NCBI GenBank assembly: GCA_002633025.1
Contig: NMRB01000121.1
Coordinates: 103,219-167,218, forward strand
Direction: 5' to 3'
From: Notospermus geniculatus
Lineage: Eukaryota > Nemertea > Pilidiophora > Heteronemertea > Lineidae
DNA: 64,000 bases
In this document: one piece after another, positions 12,236 through 24,434 of the stretch
How the letters are laid out: each line of letters starts with the position of its first letter
Numbering within the stretch: position 1 is the first letter of the stretch
Program-made: the position numbers and the translations under genes
Notes under the pieces: generated by a model
What the model saw: only the letters and a program-made list of their open reading frames with translations
Database searches by the model: none
Told to the model about the DNA's origin: nothing

Positions 12236-13414
12236 CAAACTTGAAAATGAAGACTGAACGAGCCCCGTGGGCTTTCGCAGTCAGACGACGTTGTCTTCTC
12301 GAGGTATTGGGGACTGCGTTGCTGGAGACACCAAACTAACAAAGCATCATTAGGTAGTTTCCTCGCCTATCATTCTACTATTGACAACTTCATGAAGCTT
12401 CGAATCAATGAAGATTGTTTAATATTCCCTACAGAAAGGAGACAAAACTGACGCTCAACCTCACTTTGATCGCCACAATAGGGTCATCACGCCTCGTTAC
12501 AGTAGTCAATACAGCATCTCCAGCTTCTTCTTTGTCCAAGGAACCCTAACATTTATACCACCACACAAACTTAACGAGGTTTGTGAACTCCTCTGAGGAA
12601 GTCGTGATTTGAATAAAAAGGTGCCAAATGATTTTACTCAGGTGTTAAGATATTTAACTCACGCGCTGGAGTTATGATAACCGCGACATGCAATGACGAT
12701 TTACCTAATAGGGGGCATGGACCTAACTCAATTTTTCTGATCGACCGTGTCCTGAGGAGCATCCTGCGGCAATATGGTCAACAAATTGCTTTGTGTGGTG
12801 ATTACTCGACAAAGTCTAGAATAATACTGAGGTAAAGATGATTAGATTTGTGCTCTAGGCAATGTTTTGTCCGTCGAAGGTCCGTCGTAGCGGTCTCGAG
12901 ACATCTGGTCACGCTGGGATAAGGACGTTGCTGCCTCCGGTGCTTAGGGCCACACTGGGATGTGAATTGGCGCTAGGGAAAACAATCAGATATTGAAGAA
13001 GGAAAGGGAGGTGGCTATGGTTTATATTCAGCAGGCATCGATGTCCATTTATTTTACCTCCTGGCGGTACTCCTGGACAGACGCAGCAGAACTCTCGGAG
13101 TATTCCTTCGGACAATGCAGTGATGAGAAGGGTGGGTTTTCATTACGATACGTCGTTATCTATAATCAGGTTACGTAATACAGAAACTGGGTTAGTGTCT
13201 CAGGAGATATGACATAATTTGGAAATCAGGTTTTCTGGAGATGATTATGGGGTAAGACGATACGGTGGACCAGTCAGATACTGAGAGACGTCCTACTTTG
13301 TTGCTGTTAATGTGTATAATCAAGCACATAACAATGGTTTATTGCCTTTGAAGGCAGATGAGTATCTTTCACAGATCAATTCAGCTCGTGGTCCTTCCTT
13401 AATTTCAACAGCTA

Positions 13415-13538
13415 ATGGCTGATATTCATAAAAGCTAGCCAATGCTTCTACTTCAAGGTTTGCAGTACATTTACATTGGACCTCGCTGGGAAAATCCTTA
13501 GTAAAAGCATTTGCTAACCTTTGTTGAATACCAGCCAT
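13415..13538. mobile_element. MITE, ATGGCTG family, copy 2
   Basis: The ends match the element at 696-819 (ATGGCTGATATTCATAAAAG and the right-end complement). The left flank is TA and the right flank TG, probably a mutated TA. The matching stretch of copy 1 is inside its gap. Confidence 0.75.
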
Positions 13539-13576
13539 TGGGTCGTATCATAAAGGAATGATTGATTCCTTTATGG

Positions 13577-13686
13577 TCATATGAATAAAGACTAGCAAAT
13601 GCTTTTACTTCAGATTTACAGCATTGCCTAGTGCATTTGTATTGCAAAATTCAAGTAAAAGAATTTACTAGTCTTTATTCATATGA
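13577..13686. mobile_element. MITE-like hairpin related to the ATGGCTG family
   Basis: The arms TCATATGAATAAAGACTAGC and the complement at the right end enclose about 40 bases, with internal GCAAATGCTTTTACTT shared with the ATGGCTG family. A smaller hairpin (TCATAAAGGAAT...ATTCCTTTATG, about 13548-13575) sits at its left edge and looks inserted between GGGTC and ATATGAA. Confidence 0.65.
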
Positions 13687-14792
13687 CCCAGTGACTGGGC
13701 ACCATGCATAAAAGGCAATAACACCGCAAAGAAAGAGCACGAAACTCTGCTTCTTTGTGCGACGTCGTCTACCGATTTGTTCCTTGGAGGTTTCCCTCGG
13801 CTGCCTTTTACAAATAACAGGAGGGGAGCATACGGGACCGAGGCTGGCACCAACCACTGACAAGCCGTTAGAAGGACACCAGGGGCAGTTACCAAGTACT
13901 CGCCGGTAGGCTCAGAGTAGCTTATAATGCCAGATGGGGCCGTGACAGGTGACAAGTATGAGACACCAAGCGACTGTCTGATTTATTCATCAATTCCCAT
14001 ACAACCTTTCCATGAATGAGAAACCACGACGCTCGAAGGATGACACTTAAAATTCTCTAGGGACCCTTTAAGCAAACTCTCTACGTAGCAGTGAAGTATT
14101 TCAGAGCCCCTTTCCATTCTAACATGACAAGGTCGCGACAAATCCGCAATTATATTATGGTACCCGCATCCCTATTGACGATCTCCATCCTTCCCCTAGA
14201 GCAAAACCGGTCATCCCTACTGTGCCGGAGAGTCACCCACTGCGACTGAAATTGTCAAGTCTAAGCCTTGCAGTCATATTGAGAAGGTCAAATTCATTTC
14301 TAAATTGAATCACGGTTTAAATATACCCCATGGAGCTGGGCTTTCGTGTGTGTTTCACTAAGAAGGAAATTCGTATGACAGACGTCGAGAAGTCATTGCC
14401 ACACCTATACGACCCTTTACCCATGAGAAAGACACAAAATGTACTCTACTACTCTGGCTGGTTATAAAATGTACAACTACAATGTACATGTAGCCTATCA
14501 CTATCCAATTATCATCTCAAACAAGAATATAATATGGACGTGAAGTGACAGTCTTTTCTCTATGAATTTAGTCAAGTATTTCTTTATCCAGTCATAGGTA
14601 TAATTACAGGTACCACATGTAGAAGAAGCCTTTATGGTTAGTCAATAAAATTGTTAACAATTTGAGCGAATAGACGATGTAGCTATACGATATACATGTA
14701 CTTGACGAGCCCGAGCCGACGGGTTATCACGTCAGCCCGAGCCATATGGGATATCATTCCCGGCTCGTCACGTCCGACTCATTGGACAACAC

Positions 14793-14940
14793 GGAGTTTA
14801 AGAAATCAAACGATAAACGTTAACTTTACGACAACGTTATTTTTGGTACTGAAAATGCAATATATAATCTGGTGAATTAGCAGTATGAAAAATAACGTTG
14901 TCCTAAAGTTAACGTTTATCGTTTGATTTCTTAAACTCCC
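14793..14940. mobile_element. MITE, GGGAG family, copy 2 (full length)
   Basis: About 50-base inverted arms (GGAGTTTAAGAAATCAAACG and its complement) surround a short centre. The right flank is TA and the left flank CA, so a TA duplication is likely. Copy 1 of the duplication lacks it here (GACAGTAAGCCG near 5886 is continuous). Confidence 0.85.
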
Positions 14941-15552
14941 TATTAAGCCGTGGTGGCCTGTAACTTGTGCTTCGCAATTAAAAGACCCCATTCTACCGTC
15001 GATGTCCAGTAAACGTAGACATGTCACCAACAGACACAATTGAATATTGACACCATGAATACATGTATTGAGTTGAAGCACTCTCTTCAACATTGCCGAC
15101 GCAACATTCTACACTCTATGGAACAAAATCGTAATGTCTACCGAGACCTATCATCAAATCAAGGTGAACCATCAGGTATACAATTCCTTGACATCTATCT
15201 GTCTGTTTCGAAAGTTCAAACTATCGATCACAAGGACTCCGAGAGAGACTGGAGAAGAAGGTGTATCTTTAGACAACACTAATAATGGTATCTATTTACA
15301 AAGGCACTCCGTGACAAGCATTGATCATTTTTGTTGACAGTCACACGATCAGGGTCTTATATTCCCTTTGTCTTGTGAATGTGACCCTTCCAAGAGGTCG
15401 TGTTAGTAATAGGTACGCTTCTCAATACACCGAACACCCTGCGAACAGATGTCGGCAATGACGTTGGCTAATAGGTTTGTAGCGTGAGGTAAATCTAGCT
15501 ACATGTAGGAACAACTCGCATTTTCAGCAATTTCATGTATCGGCTGTCACTA

Positions 15553-15787
15553 AAGCTAGGAATCCACTGCTGATTTTCTGCGTTGCGACTTGTTTGCAAC
15601 CTGCGACTGAATACGATCGCAAGGAACTGACACCGGTCGCCGACCCATTGCCGAACCTGAAATTGATCACATCTTCGCCATTGGTAGAAATCACGTCTAG
15701 CGAGTCCACTACGGCGATCGAGTGCCCAGTTGCAAAGCAAGTCGCAACGCAAAATCAGCTTGAAAATCAATGGTAGATTCATAGCTT
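15553..15787. mobile_element. TA-flanked MITE private to duplication 1 copy 2
   Basis: The ends are AAGCTAGGAATCCAC and, on the complement, AAGCTATGAATCTAC. A second pair of inner arms is TGCGTTGCGACTTG and its complement. TA flanks both sides (15551-15552 and 15788-15789). Copy 1 has the empty site near 6655 (CACTATTAAGTAC). The interior is open in two frames but has no transposase motif. Confidence 0.85.
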
Positions 15788-17158
15788 TAGTACATACCAG
15801 GAATTTCTAAGTAACCAAAAATGCGTTACGTTCGTTACCATGCGTCTGAGTCTAAATGAGTTAGCGATTGCTGCTTCAAATGGGAAGCAATCTGGCAACC
15901 ACATTCCTTTGTTTTCGCAACCCATTGACATTTTCTTTGTCCATGCGTGAACATTTGTTAAACATTTTATGAAATCAAGAGCCCACAGCAAGAAACTGAT
16001 AATTTCTTCCCTTTTCGCACCCTTCTTGCAATTATCCCACGCTCTACCGCCCTTAAACCAGCTGAATTTTCCAATTTGTCGGACCCATCATCTGGACACT
16101 GGACACCGTCAGCTGACCAACGCCCAACACCAGATGACGCTGGTTTGGTCAATGCCCCTAAGTCGGTTAATAATACGTGTCATTCAACGGTTGGTAGTGA
16201 CCGGTAGAAAGGGTTACGATGATAGTGAGGGAGGTGAGGGGTAAGACAGGGGTCATCGGCGGAGTAGAACTTGGATTTCGTCCTTCAAGTGGCCAAAACC
16301 ATCGCGAATCAGTTGCAGTGGTTGCATCACGAAAGCGAGACGACACGGACATTTGACCAACTTGAAAGTCAACTTGCCCTCAGGTAGGGGCTGATCCGCA
16401 AAGGTAAACCAACCCAAGTCATCCCCTCTACGACCACTCATCCTGAGAAAGCGTGCCTAATGTCCTGAGGAAAATCCCCTGGATACAGTGAAACCCCACC
16501 GGACTATTTACCCATGGAATACCCCTTGAACTCTTGATACATGACTGGAGTGCCCTAATGATGGTAATCTGTGGTCCCCTCGCCCAATATGGGGTCGATT
16601 GTTAACGTTTACAAGCAGTTTATCGCAATAATAGGATAAATTTGTCATAGTTGGATTACAATCTGTCCCCGGGGTAGGGCCCATCCTACACCTGTCTCTT
16701 TTTCAAGGGGGATGCACCGATACAACAGGATTAGTTCCGCCTGTCCGACTCGAGATATCGTAGTGAGATTTTACGTTAAGCTTTAATGTTCTTCATATTG
16801 TTTTATTCGCAGGCAGCTGTGATGTTACCCCGAGGCGGGAAGCCATTTTTCTCACCAAAAAGCAGACGAAGCAGTTAGGAACTACCTTCATTCATAGCAA
16901 ACATGACAATTACTATACTGTAGAGCCTCGTTTTAGCAGCTGTGCTTCCCTCCAAGTATAAGGTGCCCCGATAGCAAACCCTATTCAAGTTGGTCCTGGG
17001 ACGATCTATTCAAAATACTAATCCCCATTACCAGACGAAAGTTAAGGCTCCATGACCTATTCATTACGATTCGGAGATACAAAAACGAATTCTGCGACAC
17101 TTACGCCAACGTTACCAGAAGACCGAACATGCCCAGAAAGCCCAATCACATCTGATAT

Positions 17159-17538
17159 GAAATGGTCCATGGACCATGTGCTCACCTGGGTGAATGTAGC
17201 ACGGCGAGCCGTGGTTCCAGGCTAAAATTTTGAACTTTGACCTCTGTGACCTTGAAAAGTAGGTCAAATCAAAAACCTGTTACGTACGTCATGTACCCTC
17301 ATTAGATGCACCTATGATAAAAATTTGAAGACGATCCAGTCATTAGTTCAGAAGTTATTGCACTTTTTGAGTTTTTGGTTTTGGCCACCTGGTGGCCAAG
17401 CCAAGTATCGAATCGGACCGAAACTTGGTCTCATAAGTAATATGACCTAGGGGTACATATGTTCCAAGTTTCAGATCAATAGCCCCAAACTTTACAGAAT
17501 AAATCTTGAAAATTTATTATATACAGACGGTACACACC
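17159..17538 (+). repeat. Dispersed repeat starting at a 16-base palindrome, copy 2
   Basis: Nearly identical to 8033-8412, with only a few base changes. It begins with the same ATGGTCCATGGACCAT palindrome. Confidence 0.65.
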
Positions 17539-18740
17539 CAATCAATAGTCGGATCAAATAAAAGGGACCTCAAAGCCTCACACAGTGACGCACACGGAAT
17601 ATCAAATTATTACTAATAACAGACAAATCCGTTTTCTAACTCTATATGTTATTGAGTTCGCGTTCCTTTACCACGATCTCTTAAGAGCTCTAACCAAAAG
17701 TGAACTGACGAATCAACTTGCAAGAAATTTGATTTGATGATCGATATTATGCCTTGGGGCGCTGTATTCAAATATAGCACGGTGTTAAACACTGAGAATC
17801 TCTATCATATTATAAATTCCTATTGCCATAAAGGTCGTGTTTTTCATACGAAACAACAGAGAAATCACATTTAGCTCCCGGCATCGATGTGCTTACCTCA
17901 TCGGCAGATCATATTGCCTCGAACGTTCTCGAATCCGTTACATTATTTTTTGATCATTTGATAACTTCCCAGATGAAAATGTTCACAGCTACAGTAAATG
18001 GAACGTATCATATTCTTAAAACAATAGCCCAGTTATCATCCAGGAGAGCGATCTTTAATGAACTGGAGTCGAACCTCTTTAAGACACTTCATCCACAACT
18101 AAATGGACTTTTATATTCCCGAATTTAAAGCCAAAGGACCAGATTGAAATTGAGTATTTTGATATCTTATTCCACCCTTTAATTTCGTCAAATTTATTGT
18201 GTTGATGCAGTGGTGTTTATTTAATTATTTCATTTCGCTGTAGGGTTTTAGTTGATGAGAGAGAAAGTGTCAAATACACAAAAAAGCATTGTGTACTGCA
18301 CACGTGTCTCAGTTCTACTGGTTAAGAGCTAATGTTTTGAAAAACAAAAAAATACTGTTTTATAATTTGCTTTGACGTCATCGTGTGAAGCATCTTTTCT
18401 CGTGTGCAGCTGGGAGTGTTACAGTCAAATACATGTATGTGTATCATTTGTGATGCAACACTTTTTTGCCGAGTATTTGCAATGTACCATAAAGTACATG
18501 TACAACAGGAAACGATCACTGTAGAACGGTGACTGAGTGGTAGCTTGGACCTAGTGTAGCCGTCACTTGGACGCAATCTCTCGATGTGACCCCATTGACA
18601 TACTCGCAATGAATACAGTGGCGCCACCAAATCCGCTGGTAGTCTATCAAGTTCTGCAGCGGGCACTTCGAAAGTGCCGTTTGGTTGTTCGCATTTCTCT
18701 TGATCACCACCGTGGCGTGGCGGTCTCATTCTCAACCTGG

Positions 18741-18840
18741 GGCCTATTTCATAAAGTGACTTTAAGCTAATGGTATCATTAACTAAATTCATTTTCCATT
18801 TGGTTAAAGGTACCATTAGCCTAACGTCACTTTATGAATT
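18741..18840. mobile_element. MITE, TTTCATAAAG family, copy 2
   Basis: The arms CATAAAGTGACTTTAAGCTA and its complement flank a centre containing CATTTTCCATTTGGTTAAAG. The partner at 9635-9707 lost most of that centre. The loss in one copy and retention in the other is a deletion between arms rather than a separate insertion. Confidence 0.8.
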
Positions 18841-19267
18841 GAATCCCTGTTCTGCTTGTGCATTTTACAGCATTAATGCGGAAAAGAGAGTATCTACCGC
18901 GAGCACCTCAGTTCGCCCCGACAACCTGACCCCTGAAGAAAAGGGTTAAAGGGAAGGTGAACTATTGGCTTAATGTTGTGACAGTCATGGTCATGGTTAC
19001 GTCATCCACCTCCGCTATAATATTAGCATACCTTTTCACCTGCCACCAACCTGACAACTAACAAAGTTTGACACATAATTAAAAGTACCATTCCCTGGGG
19101 GAAATTTGTCCAATTCCTGCTGCGTGGGGTATGCAGATTTTTTCTTTGCGATTATGCACCATGACAGGATGACATCACCTGGGTCAGGGGGCGCGCATTG
19201 TCACATTATGAGATGACGGTTCCTTTGGCGGGGAGACAGGACGTTCAGCGAGATGGATGTTGAGGTA

Positions 19268-20877
19268 CAGTACAGGGCACAATTGACATCCCTGAATTCG
19301 CGCACCCTGCGCGAATCATTCTCGTAGGGTGCGCGAAACTTAATCGCCACACTGCGCGCACCGTTCGGGCAGGGTGCGAGCAGGGTTCGCGTGACGTGCG
19401 CGAACAACAGTGACTTTATCTCGCGTACGTACGCGCACCCTTCGCGAAACCAGAGTAATAACATCGACACAGCTGATCTTCGCGATTAGGCTAGCTAGGC
19501 TACTCTCTGATCATCGCAGACGCAGTTGCCAAGCCATCATGGTTTTGAAATTGTCGATTTAGGCCTAGGCCTCCTTGTCAGGCCTAGGCCCGCGCCCGTG
19601 CTGTACAAGGCATCGTTACTGCATGTAACATGTGTCACTCATCACACTTATAGCCTGTATAGGCAGGGCTAGGCCTAGGCCTTGGCTTGGCCCGAACTGC
19701 CTACCGGCGGCGACCCCGATGCCCGATCCGATGCACGTGGCTGGCGGCTCTGAGCTGATGGTGAGGCTACTACGGACATTGGCTTACCCTATAGATCGAT
19801 GGCGTTGATTGCGGACCATGTTTACATGATTTGACCAGGGTAACCTCTTTTTAACGGGCCGCGCTGAATTTATTTCTGGCGGGATACCTTAACAAAGCAC
19901 ATCAGCGTGTTACCCAGCGCTTCTAGATCAAAGTGGATGTTAGTTTGTATCTATACCTGGCTGTGTCTTTGCGTGACTGTCGTGGAAACGAAAAATTTGC
20001 ACTTCTATGTTTACATAAAAACGTGGAATCATCATGACGTCCCCCCGTGACGTTGCTTTGGCATGCACGGGTGTACAGGCCGACACTACGCTCACTTGTG
20101 ACGTGACGTCATGACGTCACTCGCTGTGGAAAGTCACGGCCGAATTTCACACATGGGGAGTTGTTTCATGTGGTAAAACTCGTATATTTTCCTGCTCGAA
20201 AGCAGATTTTCTCTAGAACTTCGTTACTTTAGTAAAATAGGGAATATCTTCTCCCAGATACATGAAAAATAAAAGCGGTTTCTTTACAAATAAGTTTCGA
20301 AATAGAGGTGTCCTTTGGTGTTGTCAGTTTTCACCCGAGATGGTCCGCAATCAATGACGTTTATCTATAGTTTAAATGCATCCTAAGCGTAGGCCAACAA
20401 GTGAATACACAAATTTATACCGGTACGCCTACCACACCGTCATGACCGTCGTTGGCCTAGGCCTAGGCTTGGCCAACCGGGGCCTACATCCCACCTGATG
20501 TAGACAACCGCATGTGCCACCCATAACACGAGTGATGTGATATGTAGTGCATCCAACACAGTGCTGATGATTTCCGACGTCGTGACGCCGTGTAAACATG
20601 GTCCGCAAGGCCTTCATGACTACATAGCCTGTCGTAGCTAGGCTACACACCGTCAGCCAGACCGTTCTTCATCCATGCGCGAAGACTGGACCTTCGCGAA
20701 CACTACGCGGCCAGGCTTCGCGAAGGGTGCGCGAACGTCGGCAGTTAATGTTCGCGCACCGTTCTCGCCGAGTTCGCGAAGTCTTCGCGCACGTCGCGAG
20801 AATGGTGCGCGATAGAGCTTCGTACACTGCGCGCAGGGTGCGCGAAGCACATGGGATGTCAATTGTGCCCTGTACTG
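19268..20877. mobile_element. 1.6-kb non-autonomous TIR element with TA target duplication
   Basis: Perfect 25-base terminal inverted repeats start CAGTACAGGGCACAATTGAC. TA flanks both sides (19266-19267 and 20878-20879), and the empty site in copy 1 near 10135 reads GAGGTAAATTGG. The subterminal 100-200 bases on each side are packed with GCGCGAA and TTCGCGCACC words in both orientations. The centre holds AGGCCTAGGCCT runs and TGACGTCA-like words (GTGACGTCATGACGTCAC near 20100). No transposase frame was found. TA duplication with a CAGT start fits a Tc1/mariner-type mechanism; the superfamily is inferred. Confidence 0.9.
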
Positions 20878-21367
20878 TAAATTGGATTGTACGTCTTCAC
20901 TGTTATTGAGCCTTTTATCTCATTCGTTTGAGTCTGATGTCTATTCCTTCTCTTAGATAACGCAGCTGCCTATTGTGTCGCGATTGCTGCAGATAGACCG
21001 GCGATGCTGCGGTGACAAATGATGCAGTCAAGACTGATTCAGGTGGCTACGGTTAAAGACTGAGACATTCAAAAGGCGTTTTCAAGTGGGGAATTGGACT
21101 GACAGTGATTTGAGACAGAGAGGGGAACCAACCTAATAGATGAAGAACACAATTCAATTTGGCATATGCGAAACTTCAAGATATTGTCCAAATCAATGAT
21201 TATACAAAAGAGACACTTTAAGAAGACGCTACATTATAGTAATTGCCATGCAGTTCAGTACAACCGCCGTCAAAATCACCATCGCATCTTTGCCGACATC
21301 TGGCAGTGTTTTGAAGTTGAGGGCACCATTCCGTCGTGAGGTTTGCCTACCTTCCAAATATCATAAT

Positions 21368-21494
21368 GGGCCATATTCATCAACGGTGTTTAAGACTTAG
21401 ATGCGTGTAACTTCACTAAATGCACACACTTCCACCATGCATTTGACGAAGTTACACGCGTCTAAGTCTTAAACACCCTTTATGAATTTGGTCC
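21368..21494. mobile_element. MITE private to duplication 1 copy 2, AAT-flanked
   Basis: The arms are GTGTTTAAGACTTAGATGCG and a near-perfect complement, with outer ends GGGCC and GGTCC. AAT lies on both sides, and the empty site in copy 1 near 10600 reads TATAATATG. This supports a 3-base duplication and resembles PIF/Harbinger-type MITEs. Confidence 0.8.
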
Positions 21495-22017
21495 AATATG
21501 TTAGATGTCTGGTATGTTGGAAATATATGAATCTCAAGATATTTGATTGCAATCGATTCAAGATGGCGACCATAGCCGCCATCTTGGATGTGCGGTGGCG
21601 CTTGTCTTCGACAGGAACATTCCCCTAGTTGGGACAAACCCTAATCAGCATTCGGCTTTACGATAAATGTTGTCTTCAGAACTTTGACGGTGATTATACA
21701 TGTAGAGGTAGACACACAGTAAATACTATCACGTAGAATAACAGTGCTTAAGCACAACAAGACGAGAAATTGGATAAAAGATTATCCCCCACCTAGAGAC
21801 AATCAAATAGACGGCAATGACATGCTATGGTCTTTATTACCACAGATACCACCGTCATGAACGTAGACGGATTGGGAATAGTCTGAGATTAGACATAGCG
21901 CCTGCGATGTACGATTAATTGGGCGAAAAGATGTTACACCGCGAATTTATGGTTACAACGATGTACACAATTTCAACATGTCTGGAAGCTTTGGATTATG
22001 TTGGCTTCGAAACTTAA

Positions 22018-22257
22018 AGGTAATGTATCACGGGTATTTTCGCGGGCCACGAAATTCATTGTTTATTTACATTTTATTTGTTTATGCCCAGGCTTTCTTT
22101 GTCTTATGAGTAATTTGTTGGTGGCATGTCCGTCTAGAAATTCTGTTGATTCCAAAAGTATTCATGTTGGCATGTCCCAAAAGTCCAAAATAACATAATG
22201 TAAACATCCATGTTTACAAACATTGAATGTAAACAATGAAGTCGTGATACATTATCT
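22018..22257. mobile_element. MITE with TTAA target site, copy 2
   Basis: TTAA stands at 22014-22017 and 22258-22261. The ends match the family at 2748-2995 (AGGTAATGTATCACG on the left). It lies just outside the end of duplication 1. Confidence 0.8.
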
Positions 22258-22261
22258 TTAA

Positions 22262-22896
22262 TTCCTTCGTGTAATGGCTATAGAAAATGCTCTTGCTGAC
22301 ACGGTAAGTGCTAAACTTAAACCAGTCTCGAAGCAAAAACGGCAACAGACTGGTCTTATCTGCCGCTTTTCGGGGCAACGCTAATGAATTCCAAAAATCA
22401 ACTGGTTAAAAGGCAATCTCAAGCCACCCACAAGCAGTACAACATGAAGTAATGAACGCGATGATGATACGATATTGACTAATCCAACTTACCGATTAGG
22501 TATCTCATACCCTGTTGATATCTCAACACGCAAGATCCATAGGAGCTATATCCTGATCTTAGCACATATCCTTAAAGTGGTATCCTGAGTCAGTCTGTAA
22601 TATAGAGAGAGGCAGGAACGTTAGCGTGGTGAAGGAGATGACTTGACATGTCGTTGAGACGCGTTCTGGTCTTGGAGAAGAAAAGCTGGCTTGCTTGCCA
22701 GCGTAGACAAGGGATAAATCGTTGCCTTGGTTCGAGGCAGAACACGTATCAAGGATGTAACTGTTGATAAAGGGAATCAAATGAAACAAAAATTAACGGT
22801 TTCATGCAAACTGTGTGAATCTGGAGTAAGGCCAGCTGAGACACGATCAAAATAGCACTAAGGCCAAATAGGACAAGGTGGACTGAGAAAAGGCCA
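22262..22896. other. Single-copy stretch, no gene recognised
   Basis: One strong splice-donor-like word (ACGGTAAGTG, about 22300-22309) follows a 10-codon open stretch starting ATGGCTATAG. No matching acceptor or further exon was recognised. Confidence 0.4.
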
Positions 22897-23020
22897 GGGC
22901 CTACCGCACAGAAAGTCCGATAGTGCTACCGGCGCCTATCGGCAGTAAGTTATAACGCATTTTCCCGTTTAAACTAAACCGCCGATAGAATCACTATCGG
23001 ACTTTCTGTGCGGTCGGCCC
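22897..23020. mobile_element. Hairpin MITE, CCGCACAGAAAG arms
   Basis: The left arm GGGCCTACCGCACAGAAAGT and the right complement GGGCCGACCGCACAGAAAGT continue through CCGATAGTG, giving about 29-base arms. An inner palindrome CTATCGGC...CCGATAG extends the hairpin. There is a single copy in the window and no clear target duplication. Confidence 0.8.
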
Positions 23021-24076
23021 AGATCATGCAGAGAAGCTGAAAATGGAAAACAGCAAATTGAGAAAAGGCGGAATGGGCAGTCACCACTTTTTTAGACATT
23101 GAATTCGCCCACAAGGCGACACACCGTACAAGACAGGAGAAGTTACAACTACCTACACACACGGTTGCCGATCCCAGCCAAAGAGAACAATATTCTGGTC
23201 CGGCCTGGGTTATGAGGTGATATTTGAAGAAGCACAGCTATTGAGATATTCTCATCACATAACGGACGGATTCTGTCCAGAGATATGTTGGCAGACTTTG
23301 CCACGATTGGCCCTCGAATCACTGTCAAGTGCTGGGTTGCCGGAAAGGCGGTCAGTTCAGTCTGGCGGACAATTAGGCGGTCCAACTTGAGTTAGTGGAC
23401 ATGAGGAGGACAATAAGAGGCTGATTCAATGATATGTTGGCCTATTATCATGCTGTACGACGAGGATGGGAGTGTCAGATCGACATGGCGACTTTATTAG
23501 AAGCAATGGTAAATATAGCGACGACTCTATTATCCCCCTCCTGAACGATTATTCCAGGCAATGGTAACGCCCAGGAAAGGGGCAGAGAGGGGGAGGGACA
23601 AGGGCCTGCAGATCCGTCGAAAAAGGCGTCCGACGGGAGTAACTTATGGATCAATTTTTAAATTCTTCACCAAACCACTGACACTGACTGACCTTATTAT
23701 CTGGTTTGCTCACACATGCCAATACAAGTTCTACATGTATTGACCACAGTTTCAGCGAATATTGAAAATCAAACTTCGGAGCCAATGTTCACTGGTTAAC
23801 CTCGAAAGCAGTTCGATAGTGAGTGTTTCGTTTACCGTTGTAACATTGACTAGCTAAAAAGAAACAAGGTTTATGCACGACCTTCAACGTTCTAATTCTG
23901 AAGTGTTTTATTGACGATTACATGTGCATGTACATGTATTAATATAAACGGTACTGTTATGTGATGCATGCTTGTATGATGTATGACTGGAAAAGCCTTT
24001 AAGCACTATGCTATTTTGTAGGCCGAAAAAGAATATCGCCTACACTTCATTCCACATCCGAGGTTTTCACTTCAGC
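23021..24076. other. Single-copy stretch, no gene recognised
   Basis: No convincing frame or repeat beyond scattered TACATGTA octamers (about 23732 and 23931). Confidence 0.5.
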
Positions 24077-24434
24077 CGATATCTCCGCAACGGCTGGGTC
24101 AAATTCGACATACCATACATCAATTGCCATGTCTTTCTTGTCGGTATCTTTCCGCTATCTTCATTTTTCGCGTGAGGCCGGCATAACGGATCCCTTTCAC
24201 AAAACCCATTTCATTTCGCCATGGTGTTCAGTGCAGTTTACACGTGCGCGATGCATTGCTTCATTTCAAAATGGCCGCCATTTCGGCCATAAACACAAAC
24301 TGTGATTGGTGAAAGAACTTTTTTCTGTCACGTTTATAGGGAAAATGACAGTGATGATGGCTGTAGCTGCAAAAAAGACAAATCGATTGATGTATGGTAT
24401 GTCAAATTTGAGTCAGTCGTTGTGGAGATATGGG
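24077..24434. repeat. Long imperfect inverted repeat (64-base arms, about 230-base spacer)
   Basis: The left arm (24077-24140) contains CGACATACCATACATCAAT. The right arm (24371-24434) contains its near-complement ATTGATGTATGGTATGTCAA. The spacer holds AAAATGGCCGCCATTT. It is probably an old MITE whose ends have diverged. No target duplication is visible. Confidence 0.7.

Larger units (their letters stand above)
11282..21816 (+). repeat. Duplication 1, copy 2 (about 10.5 kb)
   Basis: Same orientation and order as 2321-11190. It is longer because of private insertions (15553-15787, 19268-20877, 21368-21494), more minisatellite units, and the sequence that falls in the gap of copy 1. No gene is recognised inside. 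Several short blocks shared with copy 1 are nearly identical while others are rearranged, which suggests patchy conversion or haplotype mosaicism. Confidence 0.95.

Noticed and set aside
18322-18816. 164-codon minus frame (partner of 145 codons at 9242-9679)
   Set aside because: The copies differ by TACATGTA insertions and other indels that are not multiples of three relative to any conserved protein, and the frame runs into a MITE hairpin.
22275-22310. Ten-codon exon with a strong GTAAGTG donor
   Set aside because: No downstream acceptor or second exon was found; a lone donor is frequent by chance.
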